Assembly (NCBI RefSeq): GCF_001954275.1 | Contig: NZ_MBEU01000055.1 | Coordinates: forward strand, 62,001 to 126,000 | Reading direction: 5' to 3' | DNA: 64,000 nucleotides | Source of the DNA: Mycobacterium sp. IS-836 | GTDB lineage: Bacteria > Actinomycetota > Actinomycetes > Mycobacteriales > Mycobacteriaceae | Shown here: piece by piece, positions 44,886 through 56,702 of the stretch | Numbering within the stretch: the stretch's first letter is position 1 | Layout of the letters: each line of letters starts with the position of its first letter | The notes under the pieces: model-generated | Seen by the model: only the letters and a program-made list of their open reading frames with translations | What the model was told of the DNA's origin: nothing | Databases searched by the model: none | Program-made: the position numbers and the translations under genes

Positions 44886-45329
44886 GTGAATTCGCCGGCT
44901 CCAGCCCCCGCCCCAACCATGGTGCGTGTCGCGGGATGGATCGTCGCGGTGCAGGGTGTGGCCGCGCTGGCGGTGGCCGCGGTGTTGGTGGTGCGCGGGA
45001 TCGCCGGTGCCGACCAGCGCGTGGTCAACGGCCTGGGCACCGCGGTCTGGTTCGTCCTGGCGGGTGCCGTGGTGCTCGCCGCGGGGCGGGCGCTGGTGAT
45101 CGGCAAGCGTTGGGGCCGCGGGCCGGCGGTGTTCACCCAGCTGCTCCTGCTGCCGATTTCCTGGTATGTGGCGGTGGGCTCGCATCAGCCGGCGTTCGGG
45201 ATTCCCGTCGGCGCCCTGGCACTTTCCGCGGTGATCCTGCTCTTCACTCCGCCGGCCGTGCGCTGGGCCGCCGGCGGCGATCAGCGCGGTCCGGCCAGCT
45301 CGGCCAACGGCGGACCGGACAGCCGATAG
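44886..45329 (+). CDS. Small membrane protein (Rv3217c-like)
   Basis: 147 residues with four hydrophobic helices (about 13-35, 48-66, 77-95, 102-122). Between them it has short loops and few charges. It is an integral membrane protein of unknown function. Its 3' end overlaps the convergent GNAT gene by 49 bp. Confidence 0.8.
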   Translation: MNSPAPAPAPTMVRVAGWIVAVQGVAALAVAAVLVVRGIAGADQRVVNGLGTAVWFVLAGAVVLAAGRALVIGKRWGRGPAVFTQLLLLPISWYVAVGSHQPAFGIPVGALALSAVILLFTPPAVRWAAGGDQRGPASSANGGPDSR

Positions 45330-45763
45330 GTGGTCCACTCGCGCTGCGGTTGCGCGCCGATTTGGTCATACAGCGCAATGGCATTGGCGTTCCAGTTCAG
45401 CACGGCCCACGACAATCGCGTGTAGCCGTTGTCGATGCATTCGCCCGCCAGCGCCCTCAACAGCGCGCGGGCCAGGCCGCGGCGGCGAAACCGCGGGCGG
45501 ACGAACAGGTCCTCGAGGTAGATTCCCGCCACGCCGTCCCACGTGGAGAAGCTGAGAAACCACAGCGCCATCGCGGCGATCTGGCCCTCGACTTCCGCGA
45601 CGTGACCGTGCACCGTCGGCGGACTACCGAAAAGCGCTGTGGAGACGTGCGTTTCGGTCACTGTGCATTGCTCGGCAGCGCGTTCGAATTCGGCCAGCCC
45701 GTGGATCATTTCGGCAATATCGGCGCAGTCTTGTCGTGCCGCGCGGCGGACAATTACGCTCAT
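45281..45763 (-). CDS. GNAT-family N-acetyltransferase (Rv3216-like)
   Basis: 160 residues. The acetyl-CoA site is LFVRPRFRRRGLARALLRAL, with a preceding GIYLEDLF strand and NWNANAIALYDQIGAQPQREW, as in diamine acetyltransferase-like GNATs. It begins with ATG 45763, overlapping the entC stop by 4 bp, as the last gene of gpm2-entC-GNAT. Confidence 0.88.
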   Translation of the reverse strand: MSVIVRRAARQDCADIAEMIHGLAEFERAAEQCTVTETHVSTALFGSPPTVHGHVAEVEGQIAAMALWFLSFSTWDGVAGIYLEDLFVRPRFRRRGLARALLRALAGECIDNGYTRLSWAVLNWNANAIALYDQIGAQPQREWTTYRLSGPPLAELAGPR

Positions 45764-46872
45764 TGGTCGACTCCCAGCGCGCGCAGTATCGTGGCGAATT
45801 TCGTTGTCGTCTCGTCGACTTCGTCATCGGGGTCCGATTCGGCGACGATGCCTCCACCGGCGTGCGCGACGGCCGTGCGGCGGTCCGCCGATAGCTGCGC
45901 GCAGCGCAGGGACACCACCCAACGCCCGTCGCCGTCGGCGTCGCACCAGCCCACGGCTCCCGCGTAGAAGCCACGGTCCCCTTCCAGTTCGGCGATGAGC
46001 GCGGAGGCGGCCTTGGTCGGCACCCCGCCGACCGCGGGGGTGGGATGCAGCGCCAACGCCAGATCGATTGCGGTAGTTGACTTGTCGCGCAACCGACCGC
46101 TGATCGGTGTGCACAGGTGCCAGACCGCGGCCGTGCGGCTCAATTGCGGCTCGGAAGCGATCGTCAGGTCGTCGCACAGCGGCTCCAGGGCGGCCCGCAT
46201 CGTGTCGATGACCAGCTGATGCTCGTGACGGTTCTTGGCCGAGTCCGCCAGGGCGGCGCCGTTGGCGGCGTCGAGGTCCGCGTCGCGGGCGCGGGGCGCC
46301 GAGCCGGCGAACGGCCGGCATTCGACGCGATCACCGACGCGTGCGACCAGGAGTTCAGGGCTGGCGCCCACCAGCGCCGCGCCCGCGTAGCCATCGCGCC
46401 CGGAGCCGCCGGCCGCGGTCAGATCGGCGAGATAGCCGTAGGCGGTCGGGTCGGCGGCGACCAGCCGGCCCAGCACGACGCGCGCGTCCAGCGGAGCATC
46501 GGCGACCAGCCGCAGGGCGCGAGCGAGCACCACCTTGTGCAGCGGGCTGCCCGGGGCGGTGAGCCGGTCCCGGGCGCGGCCTATCCGGTCGCGGTAGTCG
46601 GCGGGCGGCGGAATGGCGGCGGCGACCCGCACCGGGGGCAGCGGGCCCGTCGGCCAGTCGGGCGGGCCGTCGGTGCGCAGCACGGTGTTCGGAACCAGCA
46701 GCGCGGCGGGTGCGTCGATGTCGAAAGGCAACGCGCCCAACACGATTGGAGCCGACCCCGTTCGCAGTGCCGCTTGCGCCGCCCGCACGTCGCTGTAGCG
46801 CGTCCGCACCCCGTCGGCGACCAGAGTCCCGCGCGGCCCGCACAGCGCGAACGGCGGTTCGGCTGCGGTCAC
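45760..46872 (-). CDS. entC: Isochorismate synthase EntC (Rv3215-like)
   Basis: 370 residues from GTG 46872, which overlaps the gpm2 stop (GTGA) and agrees with the M. tuberculosis length; a longer open frame upstream has no support. It has the chorismate-binding core: SPLHKVVLAR, GASPELLVARVGDRVECRPFAGSAPR, KNRHEHQLVIDTM, HPTPAVGGVPTKAA and FYAGAVGWCDADGDGRWVVSLR. It turns chorismate into isochorismate for menaquinone or salicylate. Confidence 0.92.
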   Translation of the reverse strand: MTAAEPPFALCGPRGTLVADGVRTRYSDVRAAQAALRTGSAPIVLGALPFDIDAPAALLVPNTVLRTDGPPDWPTGPLPPVRVAAAIPPPADYRDRIGRARDRLTAPGSPLHKVVLARALRLVADAPLDARVVLGRLVAADPTAYGYLADLTAAGGSGRDGYAGAALVGASPELLVARVGDRVECRPFAGSAPRARDADLDAANGAALADSAKNRHEHQLVIDTMRAALEPLCDDLTIASEPQLSRTAAVWHLCTPISGRLRDKSTTAIDLALALHPTPAVGGVPTKAASALIAELEGDRGFYAGAVGWCDADGDGRWVVSLRCAQLSADRRTAVAHAGGGIVAESDPDDEVDETTTKFATILRALGVDQ

Positions 46873-47459
46873 TGACCGGTCAACCCGAGCGCACAGAGTT
46901 GTCGCACCCCGTGCTCGAAGCCGCAGACGGCGATGGACGCGGTGATCATCCCGAAGCGGCGGCCTTCGACGAGCGGCAGCTCGACCCACCGCGTGATCAC
47001 CGCGCGGGAGAAGTGGCCATGGCTCACGAACAACACGTCGCGCGACTCCATGTGCTCCAACGCCATCGCGACGGCCCGGTCGGCGCGCTCGCTGACCTGC
47101 GCGACGCTCTCGCCGCCGGGGCAGCCGTGCGTCCACACCAGCCAGTCGGGCACCGACTCCTGGATCTGCGCCGTGGTCAGGCCCTCATACGACCCGTAGT
47201 CCCACTCGGCGAGCAGTGGTGAGACCTCGTCGATGGTGAGCCCGGCCAATTCGGCGGTCGCCAGGGAGCGTTGCCGCGGACTGCTGATCACCAGCGGGTC
47301 AACGAGTTTCAGTTCGCCCAGCGCCCGCCCGGCCAGCTTGGCCTGCGTGCGGCCGGCATCGGTCAGCTCGACCTCGGTGCGGCCGGTGTGCTGGCCCGAT
47401 TTCGACCACTCGGTCTCGCCGTGGCGCAGCAGCACCAGACGATGATTGTGCAAGCCCAT
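46869..47459 (-). CDS. gpm2: Histidine phosphatase superfamily, Rv3214/Gpm2-like acid phosphatase
   Basis: 196 residues from ATG 47459, which corresponds to the known MGVRNHRL start; ATG 47495 would add an unconserved 12 residues. Phospho-His is in LLRHGETEWS, with the second catalytic His in VLFVSHGHFSR. The mycobacterial protein, though called phosphoglycerate mutase, behaves as a broad acid phosphatase. It is first in the gpm2-entC-GNAT set. Confidence 0.9.
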   Translation of the reverse strand: MGLHNHRLVLLRHGETEWSKSGQHTGRTEVELTDAGRTQAKLAGRALGELKLVDPLVISSPRQRSLATAELAGLTIDEVSPLLAEWDYGSYEGLTTAQIQESVPDWLVWTHGCPGGESVAQVSERADRAVAMALEHMESRDVLFVSHGHFSRAVITRWVELPLVEGRRFGMITASIAVCGFEHGVRQLCALGLTGQ

Positions 47460-47543
47460 GCCGACCGATTCTGCCCGAGACTTTTGGGCCCCCAAAAGAC
47501 GAAGCCCTTAGCAGCCGGCCCCGAACGTGCCAGGATGGCGCGT

Positions 47544-48344
47544 ATGACTAAGACCCGGGTACTGGCGGTGGCCAACCAGAAGGGCGGGGTGGCGAAAACC
47601 ACGACGGTGGCCTCGCTGGGTGCGGCGATGGTGGACAGCGGCCGGCGGGTGCTGCTTGTCGATCTGGACCCGCAGGGTTGCTTGACCTTCTCGCTGGGCC
47701 ACGACCCCGACAAACTACCGGTGTCGGTGCACGAGGTGCTGCTCGGTGAGGTCGAACCCAACGCCGCGCTGGTCACGACGATGGAGGGAATGACGCTGCT
47801 ACCGGCCAACATTGACCTGGCCGGTGCCGAGGCGATGCTGCTGATGCGGGCGGGCCGCGAGTATGCGCTCAAACGGGCACTGGCCAAGGTTTCCGACGAC
47901 TTCGACGTGGTGATCATCGACTGCCCGCCGTCGCTGGGTGTGCTCACCCTCAACGGGCTGACGGCCGCGGACGAGGTCATCGTGCCGTTGCAGTGCGAGA
48001 CGCTGGCCCACCGCGGCGTCGGCCAATTCCTGCGGACCGTCGCCGACGTCCAGCAGATCACCAACCCGAATCTGCGGATGCTGGGCGCGCTGCCGACACT
48101 GTACGACTCCCGCACCACGCACACCCGCGACGTGCTGGTCGATGTGGCCGACCGGTACGACCTGCCGGTGCTCGCCCCGCCGATCCCGCGCACGGTGCGC
48201 TTCGCCGAGGCCAGCGCATCCGGCTCGTCGGTGATCGCCGGGCGCAAGAACAAGGGCGCGACCGCCTACAAGGAGCTGGCGAAGGCGCTGATGAAGCACT
48301 GGAAGTCCGGCAAACCGCTGGCCACGTTCGCCGTAGAGATTTAG
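47544..48344 (+). CDS. ParA/MinD-type ATPase (Rv3213c-like)
   Basis: 266 residues from ATG 47544; ATG 47535 is an in-frame alternative. The deviant Walker A is ANQKGGVAKTTTVASLGAAM, then VDLDPQGCLTFSLGHDP and VIIDCPPSLGVLTLNGLTAADEVIVPLQ. It is a soj/ParA-like partition ATPase of unknown cargo and has no ParB neighbour. Confidence 0.92.
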   Translation: MTKTRVLAVANQKGGVAKTTTVASLGAAMVDSGRRVLLVDLDPQGCLTFSLGHDPDKLPVSVHEVLLGEVEPNAALVTTMEGMTLLPANIDLAGAEAMLLMRAGREYALKRALAKVSDDFDVVIIDCPPSLGVLTLNGLTAADEVIVPLQCETLAHRGVGQFLRTVADVQQITNPNLRMLGALPTLYDSRTTHTRDVLVDVADRYDLPVLAPPIPRTVRFAEASASGSSVIAGRKNKGATAYKELAKALMKHWKSGKPLATFAVEI

Positions 48345-48362
48345 CGGCGCGCGGCCGCGGGA

Positions 48363-49613
48363 TCAGCCCAGCGCCACCACGGTGTTGCCGCGCTGCTCGA
48401 AAACCCGGGAACCGGACACGGCCGGGACGACGGGCGTTCCCGGCTGCGCCGGGCTGGCGGCCCGATCGACTGGGATGTAGCGCTCGCTGGAGCCGTTGAC
48501 CGGGTTGTACACACCGATCGCGCCGGTGACCGGCACCAGCAGCTTGCCCGCCATCATCACGCCCGGCCCCAGCGGCGCCGTCGTCTCGCCGGCGGCAATG
48601 GTATAGCGCGGGGTCAGACTGCTCGCGTCGAAGACCATGACGGAATCGCCGGTCCACCAGGTCACCACGTTGCCCGTCTGGGACACCCCCGCTTGGGACA
48701 CCAATGCCGAGCTCGACGGAGGCTTGGGCAGCAGGGTGCTCGACACGGTGGTGCCCGTGTCATCGATCACGTCGACCCTGGGTTGCGAGCCGGACCCGCC
48801 GGGCAGATACACCGCGGTGTTGTTCTCCCGGACGGCCAGCACGCGGGCGCCCGAATCCGCGGTGATCCCGGGTTCCGAGACGACGTGTTGTTGGGGTTCG
48901 TCGTCTTCCTTGGCCGGGCGCAGCAGGACCAGCCGCAGATCCGCCTGATTGACGCAGCTTTCGAACACCGAGACCGCCGACGAGCTGGCGGCCGCCGAGA
49001 CCAGCTTGCATCCGGAGTGCAGGCCCCGCGCCGACGGTTTCACCCGGGCATCGGTCTCGCCGTAGGCCAGCATCCGGACCATGTCCGAGCGCCAGAGTTC
49101 CAGCCGGGTATCGCCCGCCGACAACACCGTCGTGCCGTCGGAGGAGAGGCGGACCCGCGGGTCGGCATTACCGCTGCGGGCGGGCCCGCGGCGACCCGTT
49201 GATCCGTCCAGCGTGCTGACCTGACCGCAACCGCGGTCGTCCCGGTAGACCGCGACGGCGTAGCGGTAGAGCCACGTCACCCCGCAGAGATCGGTGTCGC
49301 GCTCATAGCTCCAGCGTGACTGCCCGGTGCCGGCGTCGCGCCCGTCGAGCCGGCGTCTGTCGGCGGTGGTGACCGTTCCGCCGACCACGATGGGTGCCGT
49401 GGTGGCGACGCTCGTCGCCGTCCACAGCTGACGCAGGGCTGCGGGCACTTCGCGGGCCGGGGCCGGGTTGGGCGCGCCGACGGCGGCCGGCCGGCTGATG
49501 GCGGCCCGCGCGTCGCTGGTCCACCAGATCAGTGCGGCGGTGGCGGCGACGACGATCGCGATCGCCGTGGCGGCCATGATGTCGCCCTTGGTCCGGCGTT
49601 CGGGTCTGACCAT
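48363..49613 (-). CDS. Rv3212-like membrane-anchored beta-propeller protein
   Basis: 416 residues. A hydrophobic segment at about 14-32 (ATAIAIVVAATAALIWW) anchors it, and the rest lies outside and shows PQQ-like repeats (VVGGTVTTADRRRLDGRDAGTG, VYLPGGSGSQPRVDVIDDTG, MVFDASSLTPRYTIAAG). Ligand and role are unknown. It lies 14 bp from the rhlE stop and probably is in one transcript with it. Confidence 0.85.
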   Translation of the reverse strand: MVRPERRTKGDIMAATAIAIVVAATAALIWWTSDARAAISRPAAVGAPNPAPAREVPAALRQLWTATSVATTAPIVVGGTVTTADRRRLDGRDAGTGQSRWSYERDTDLCGVTWLYRYAVAVYRDDRGCGQVSTLDGSTGRRGPARSGNADPRVRLSSDGTTVLSAGDTRLELWRSDMVRMLAYGETDARVKPSARGLHSGCKLVSAAASSSAVSVFESCVNQADLRLVLLRPAKEDDEPQQHVVSEPGITADSGARVLAVRENNTAVYLPGGSGSQPRVDVIDDTGTTVSSTLLPKPPSSSALVSQAGVSQTGNVVTWWTGDSVMVFDASSLTPRYTIAAGETTAPLGPGVMMAGKLLVPVTGAIGVYNPVNGSSERYIPVDRAASPAQPGTPVVPAVSGSRVFEQRGNTVVALG

Positions 49614-49627
49614 GCCGCGGCGTGGGC

Positions 49628-51193
49628 TCAGTTGGCGAGCGCGGATGCGGCGGTGGTTTCGGCGGGCTTGCGCCGGCGCCGGCGGCGCCGGTTGGTGCCG
49701 CTGCCGTTGGAGCCCTGTTTCTCTGCGGCGACTCCGCCATCGCCATCGCTGGTGGTTCCGTTGCCGGCCGGGTGGCCGGAGACGGGCTGCCCGCCGCGGG
49801 TGCGACGTCGCCTCGCACCGGAGCGGTTGGACTTCTGGCCCGCACCCTGGCCGGAACTTTGGCCCGAGCCCTGACTCGAGCCCTGGCTCGAGCTCTTGGT
49901 GTCGCGGCGCTTGACCGGCGACCTACGCGGTGCGCCGACCTTGCCGCCGGCCTCGGCCGGGATGCCCAGCTCGGCGTACAGATGCGGTGAGTTGGAGTAG
50001 GTCTCGGCCGGGTCGGGGGTGTCCAGGCCCAGCGCCTTGTTGATCATCGACCAGCGGGGCAGCTCGTCCCAGTCCACCAGGGTGACCGCGACGCCGGCCT
50101 TGCCGGCGCGGCCGGTGCGGCCGATCCGGTGCACGTATGCCTGTTCGTCCTCGGGGATCTGGTAGTTGATGACGTGCGTGACGTCGTCGATGTCGATGCC
50201 GCGGGCGGCCACGTCGGTTGCGACCAGCACGTCGATGTCGCCGGTGCGGAATGCCTTGAGCGCCTTCTCGCGCGCTATCTGTCCGAGGTCGCCGTGCACC
50301 GCGCCGACCTTGAAGCCGCGTTCGGCCAGCTCGTCGGCCACCTTCTGCGCGGTGCGCTTGGTGCGGGTGAAGATCATGGTGGCGCCACGGTCATTCGCCT
50401 GCAGCACCCGGCTGACCAGCTCCACCTTGTCCAGCGCGTGGGCGCGGTAGACGAACTGTTCGGTGGTGTCGTGGGTGGCGGCCGAGTGCGGGGCCTCGGC
50501 GCGGATGTGGGTGGGCTGGTTCATGAACGTGCGGGCCAGCGTGATGATCGGGTCCGGCATGGTCGCCGAGAACAGCATCGATTGCCGGTCGGCGGGAATC
50601 TGGCGCAGAATGCGCTCGATGTCCGGCAGGAAGCCCAGATCGAGCATCTCGTCGGCCTCGTCGAGCACCAGCACAGAGAGCCCACCGAGCTGCAGGTGAC
50701 CCTGCTGGCAGAGGTCGAGCAGCCGGCCCGGGGTGCCCACCACGACGTCGGCGCCGGTGCGCAGCGCCTCGATCTGCGGCTCGTAGGCCCGGCCCCCGTA
50801 GATCGACACCACGGACAGCGGGCGGGCGCCCTCGGCGGTCAGGTACTTGGCCGCCGTGGCCAGGTCCCCGGTGACCTGCAGGCAGAGTTCGCGGGTCGGC
50901 ACGACGACCAGCGCGCGAGGCGCGCCGTTGAGCGGTCGGGCTTGAGTGTTCGAGCCGCCGGCGGTGATCCGCTGCAGCAGCGGCACGCCGAACGCGAAGG
51001 TCTTGCCCATGCCGGTGCGGGCCTGGCCGATCACGTCGTCGCCGGCCAGGGCAAGCGGCAGGGTCAATTCTTGGATGGCAAAAGGACTTTCGATGCCTTC
51101 TTCGGCAAGCGCGCGCACGACTTCGTCGCGGACGCCGAGCTTGGCAAACGTATTTTGGGGGGTCAGTTCAGTTGCGCTTGTGAGTGCGGTCAT
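49628..51193 (-). CDS. rhlE: DEAD-box RNA helicase RhlE
   Basis: 521 residues. All DEAD motifs are there: FAKLGVRDEVVRALAEEGIESPFAIQ, Walker A ARTGMGKT, VVVPTRELCLQV, DEAD in VLDEADEMLDLG, SAT, FTRTKRTAQKVADEL, ATDVAARGIDI and HRIGRTGRAGK. The C-terminal 140 residues are a Ser/Gln/Arg/Gly-rich RNA-binding tail. It unwinds short RNA duplexes in ribosome assembly or decay. Confidence 0.95.
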   Translation of the reverse strand: MTALTSATELTPQNTFAKLGVRDEVVRALAEEGIESPFAIQELTLPLALAGDDVIGQARTGMGKTFAFGVPLLQRITAGGSNTQARPLNGAPRALVVVPTRELCLQVTGDLATAAKYLTAEGARPLSVVSIYGGRAYEPQIEALRTGADVVVGTPGRLLDLCQQGHLQLGGLSVLVLDEADEMLDLGFLPDIERILRQIPADRQSMLFSATMPDPIITLARTFMNQPTHIRAEAPHSAATHDTTEQFVYRAHALDKVELVSRVLQANDRGATMIFTRTKRTAQKVADELAERGFKVGAVHGDLGQIAREKALKAFRTGDIDVLVATDVAARGIDIDDVTHVINYQIPEDEQAYVHRIGRTGRAGKAGVAVTLVDWDELPRWSMINKALGLDTPDPAETYSNSPHLYAELGIPAEAGGKVGAPRRSPVKRRDTKSSSQGSSQGSGQSSGQGAGQKSNRSGARRRRTRGGQPVSGHPAGNGTTSDGDGGVAAEKQGSNGSGTNRRRRRRRKPAETTAASALAN

Positions 51194-51438
51194 ACGCGGG
51201 TGATGTGCCTTTCGGTGACGTCTTCGGTTGGTCGGTTTCTGTCGCGGTCACGCGCGCACGAACTCCGACTCCACGTCGCCGAGTGCGGGCCCCTGCATTC
51301 GTTTTGGGCGGGCCAGCTGTGCACGCACATTTCGCCGGTGGCAACGGCAGAAGAAATACCGCCACCACCTCCAAGCATGATAGCTGGTCAACAGCCGGCA
51401 CCCATCTTCCGCCAGGTCCGGCGACTAGAGTGTTGCCC

Positions 51439-52146
51439 ATGTCCCCGCCCCTTCCCGGGCCCTCCTCCGCCGACCAGGTGGACGATTCGCCTACCCCACG
51501 CCTCACCGCGGACCACCCAGGCGTCAACGAACTGTTCGCGGTGCTCGCCTACGGCGAGATCGCCGCGTTCTACCGCCTGACGGACGAGGCCCGCATGGCT
51601 CCTGACCTGCGGGGACGCATCTCGATGGCGAGCATGGCCGCCGCCGAGATGCAGCACTACGAACTGCTGCGCGACGCCCTGGAAAAGCGGGGCGTCGACG
51701 TGGTGTCGGCGATGTCGAGGTACGCGTCGACGTTGGAGAACTACCACCGGCTGACCACGCCGAGCACCTGGCTGGAAGCCCTGGTGAAGACGTACGTCGG
51801 CGACGCTTTGGCCGCCGACCTCTACCTGGAAATCGCCGACGTGCTGCCCGACGAAGTCGCCGACGTGGTGCGGGAGGCCCTGTCGGAGACCGGGCATTCC
51901 CAGTTCGTCGTCGCCGAGGTGCGCGCGGCCGTGACCGGCAGCAGCAAGCAGCGCAGCCGCCTTGCGCTGTGGGCGCGTCGCCTGTTCGGCGAGGCCATCA
52001 CGCAGGCGCAATACCTGCTGGCCGATCACGACGAGCTGGTCGACCTGGTGGTCTCCGGTACCGGCGGCCTGAGCCAGCTCGGCGCGTTCTTCGACCGGCT
52101 ACAGCAAACCCACGACCGGCGGATGCACGAGCTCGGCCTGAGCTGA
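51439..52146 (+). CDS. Ferritin-like fold protein (Rv3210c-like)
   Basis: 235 residues from ATG 51439. The first helix holds YGEIAAFYRLTDEARMAPDL, the second MASMAAAEMQHYELLRDALEKRG, and the third AADLYLEIADVLPDEVADV, the layout of a four-helix ferritin-like protein, with the ligands Glu/His in ExxH in helix 2. It may be a diiron oxidase of the MiaE type. The exact role is unknown. Confidence 0.82.
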   Translation: MSPPLPGPSSADQVDDSPTPRLTADHPGVNELFAVLAYGEIAAFYRLTDEARMAPDLRGRISMASMAAAEMQHYELLRDALEKRGVDVVSAMSRYASTLENYHRLTTPSTWLEALVKTYVGDALAADLYLEIADVLPDEVADVVREALSETGHSQFVVAEVRAAVTGSSKQRSRLALWARRLFGEAITQAQYLLADHDELVDLVVSGTGGLSQLGAFFDRLQQTHDRRMHELGLS

Positions 52147-52149
52147 CCC

Positions 52150-52962
52150 TTAGCGGGTGCAGGTCGCCATGATCGAGTTGTTGGCCGACACCGCCACCGC
52201 TTGACCCTCGGCGTTGACGATCGAGCAATTCAGCCGACCGTAAATGCTGGTCGCGACGACCGACTCGGTCTGCACACCCGGATTCAGCACAACGACCTTG
52301 GACCAGGGCAGCGACACGTTGAACTCGGTCTGCGGGTAGCCCTGGGCGTCGGTGTAGACGATGTTCACCAGGTCCAGCAGCTGCTTCGTCCCGGTCACGG
52401 TGTAGAGGACGGTGCGTGGGTTCACCGCGATCGGTGGCGGCGCGGCCGTGGCGGGGGGCGCGGCCGTAGGCGCCAGGGTCGGCGCGGTGGTCGGCGGCTG
52501 CGTCGGAGCCGCGCGGGGCGTCGTCACGGTGGTGACCGTCTCCTGCGGGAGCGGCGATTGGCTCGGCGCCGCGCTGGGCGGGCTCGTGGTCCGCGGCGCG
52601 GAGGTCAGCGTCTGCGGGGCGGGTCCCACAGTCGCCTTCGTCGATGCGCTGTCGCCGCTGTTGAGGACGACGGCGGTCGCGATCGCCCCGAGCGCGACCA
52701 CGGCGGCGAGGATGGCCGTGACCGGGCGCACACGAAAATCGGCCGGCCAGCCCGTCCAGCTGTAGTCGCCCTCGGACCCGGCCCGGTACAGCTCCTCGGT
52801 GTCGCCGTCGCCGTCACGGTCAAAGTCGTAGTCGCGGTCGTAGTGGCGGTCGTAGTCGCGGTCGTAGTCGTCGTAGTCCAGGTCGTAGCCGTCGCGGCCC
52901 GGGCGGGCGCGAACCCTGTCGATAGGGGGCAGTGTGGTACCCATGGTGCCGAAGTTAGCCAT
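52150..52962 (-). CDS. MmpS-like protein with an Asp/Tyr-rich N-terminus (Rv3209-like)
   Basis: 270 residues from ATG 52962 (ATG 52944 is the alternative). Residues about 26-55 are a DYDDYDRDYD-type repeat, then follow one membrane helix (PVTAILAAVVALGAIATAVVL), a Thr/Pro/Ala-rich stalk, and a C-terminal domain TVLYTVTGTKQLLDLVNIVYTD... to NSIMATCTR with two Cys. The last part is the MmpS fold that partners MmpL transporters. Alone, its function is unknown. Confidence 0.8.
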   Translation of the reverse strand: MANFGTMGTTLPPIDRVRARPGRDGYDLDYDDYDRDYDRHYDRDYDFDRDGDGDTEELYRAGSEGDYSWTGWPADFRVRPVTAILAAVVALGAIATAVVLNSGDSASTKATVGPAPQTLTSAPRTTSPPSAAPSQSPLPQETVTTVTTPRAAPTQPPTTAPTLAPTAAPPATAAPPPIAVNPRTVLYTVTGTKQLLDLVNIVYTDAQGYPQTEFNVSLPWSKVVVLNPGVQTESVVATSIYGRLNCSIVNAEGQAVAVSANNSIMATCTR

Positions 52963-53163
52963 GTGAAAACACGGATCCGCCGTCGAACCCGGGTGTGAAC
53001 CCAGCTGGTAGCCAATCGTTACCTCTCCGCGACCGACGTTTCGCTGACCGCGAACCCCGGGGCGCGCCGTGCGCTTGGCGCATCCACTAGCCTGCTGCTG
53101 ACACGCCTGCGACTTCACCGCTACCGCAAGCTGCTACTGGAACCGCTCATGGAAGGGGCCACT

Positions 53164-55350
<2,187 letters not shown>

Positions 55351-55459
55351 TCGCGGGCGGCCCCCGCGCGCCCCGGGAAGCAACCGTCGGTGTTTGCCGT
55401 TGTTTCGGGCAACTGCTGTGATGGATAGAGCTGACGAAAGCCAACCGAGGAGATGTTCG

Positions 55460-56665
55460 GTGTCGACGTCCCAGGCGTCCCAGACTTCCCAGACATCTTT
55501 GCCGCCGCTGGTCGAGCCCGCACGCCAGCTGAGTCGCGATGAGGTGGCCCGCTACAGCCGTCATCTGATCATTCCCGACCTGGGCGTCGACGGGCAGAAG
55601 CGACTCAAGAACGCGCGGGTGCTGGTGATCGGCGCCGGCGGGCTCGGGGCGCCCGCATTGCTGTATCTGGCCGCGGCCGGCGTCGGCACGATCGGCATCG
55701 TCGACTTCGACGTAGTCGACGAGTCGAACCTGCAGCGCCAGATCATCCACGGCGTGGCCGACGTCGGGCGGTCCAAGGCCCAGTCGGCGCGCGACTCGAT
55801 CGCCGCGATCAACCCGCTGGTCGACGTGCGGTTGCACGAATTCAGGCTGGAGCCCGGCAACGCCGTCGACCTGTTCGCGCAGTACGACCTGATCCTGGAC
55901 GGCACCGACAACTTCGCCACGCGGTATCTCGTCAACGACGCCGCGGTGCTGGCCGGCAAGCCCTACGTGTGGGGTTCGATCTACCGCTTCGAGGGGCAGG
56001 TTTCGGTGTTCTGGGAGGACGCCCCCGACGGGCGCGGCCTCAACTACCGCGACCTGTACCCGGAGCCGCCGCCGCCCGGCATGGTGCCGTCCTGCGCGGA
56101 AGGCGGTGTGCTGGGCATCATCTGCGCTTCGATCGCGTCGGTGATGGGCACCGAGGCCATCAAGCTGATCACGGGAATCGGCGAACCGCTGCTGGGCCGG
56201 CTGATGATCTACGACGCGCTGGAGATGAGCTACCGCACGATCAGCATCCGCAAGGACCCGTCGACGCCGAAGATCACCGAGCTGATCGACTACGAGGATT
56301 TCTGTGGCGTGGTGTCCTCGGACGCCGCCGACGCGACCGCCGGCTCCACCATCACCCCGCGGGAGTTGCGCGAGCTGCTCGACTCCGGCAAGAAGCTGGC
56401 GCTGATCGACGTTCGCGAACCGGTGGAGTGGGACATCAATCACATCGAGGGCGCGCAGCTGATCCCGCAGTCATTGATCAACTCCGGGGAGGGTCTGGCG
56501 AAGCTGCCGCAGGACCGGATGCCGGTGCTGTATTGCAAGACGGGCGTGCGCTCGGCCGAGGCGCTGGCCGCGCTGAAGAAGGCCGGATTCTCTGACGCGG
56601 TGCATCTGCAGGGCGGGATCGTGGCCTGGGCCCAGCAAATGCAGCCCGACATGGTGATGTACTGA
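55460..56665 (+). CDS. moeB1: Sulfur-carrier adenylyltransferase/sulfurtransferase MoeZ (MoeB1)
   Basis: 401 residues from GTG 55460, with GAGGAG eight bases upstream. The E1-like half has VLVIGAGGLGAPALLYLAAAGVG, DESNLQRQIIHG and DGTDNFATRYLVND; the C-terminal rhodanese half (from about 292) ends with the active Cys in VLYCKTGVRSAEAL. It activates the C-terminal Gly of sulfur carriers and passes sulfur to them, as for molybdopterin and CysO-cysteine synthesis. The fusion is normal for mycobacteria. Confidence 0.95.
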   Translation: MSTSQASQTSQTSLPPLVEPARQLSRDEVARYSRHLIIPDLGVDGQKRLKNARVLVIGAGGLGAPALLYLAAAGVGTIGIVDFDVVDESNLQRQIIHGVADVGRSKAQSARDSIAAINPLVDVRLHEFRLEPGNAVDLFAQYDLILDGTDNFATRYLVNDAAVLAGKPYVWGSIYRFEGQVSVFWEDAPDGRGLNYRDLYPEPPPPGMVPSCAEGGVLGIICASIASVMGTEAIKLITGIGEPLLGRLMIYDALEMSYRTISIRKDPSTPKITELIDYEDFCGVVSSDAADATAGSTITPRELRELLDSGKKLALIDVREPVEWDINHIEGAQLIPQSLINSGEGLAKLPQDRMPVLYCKTGVRSAEALAALKKAGFSDAVHLQGGIVAWAQQMQPDMVMY

Positions 56666-56702
56666 CGCAATTCCGCAGGTGGGCTCGTTTAGGCTGGTCT
56701 GC

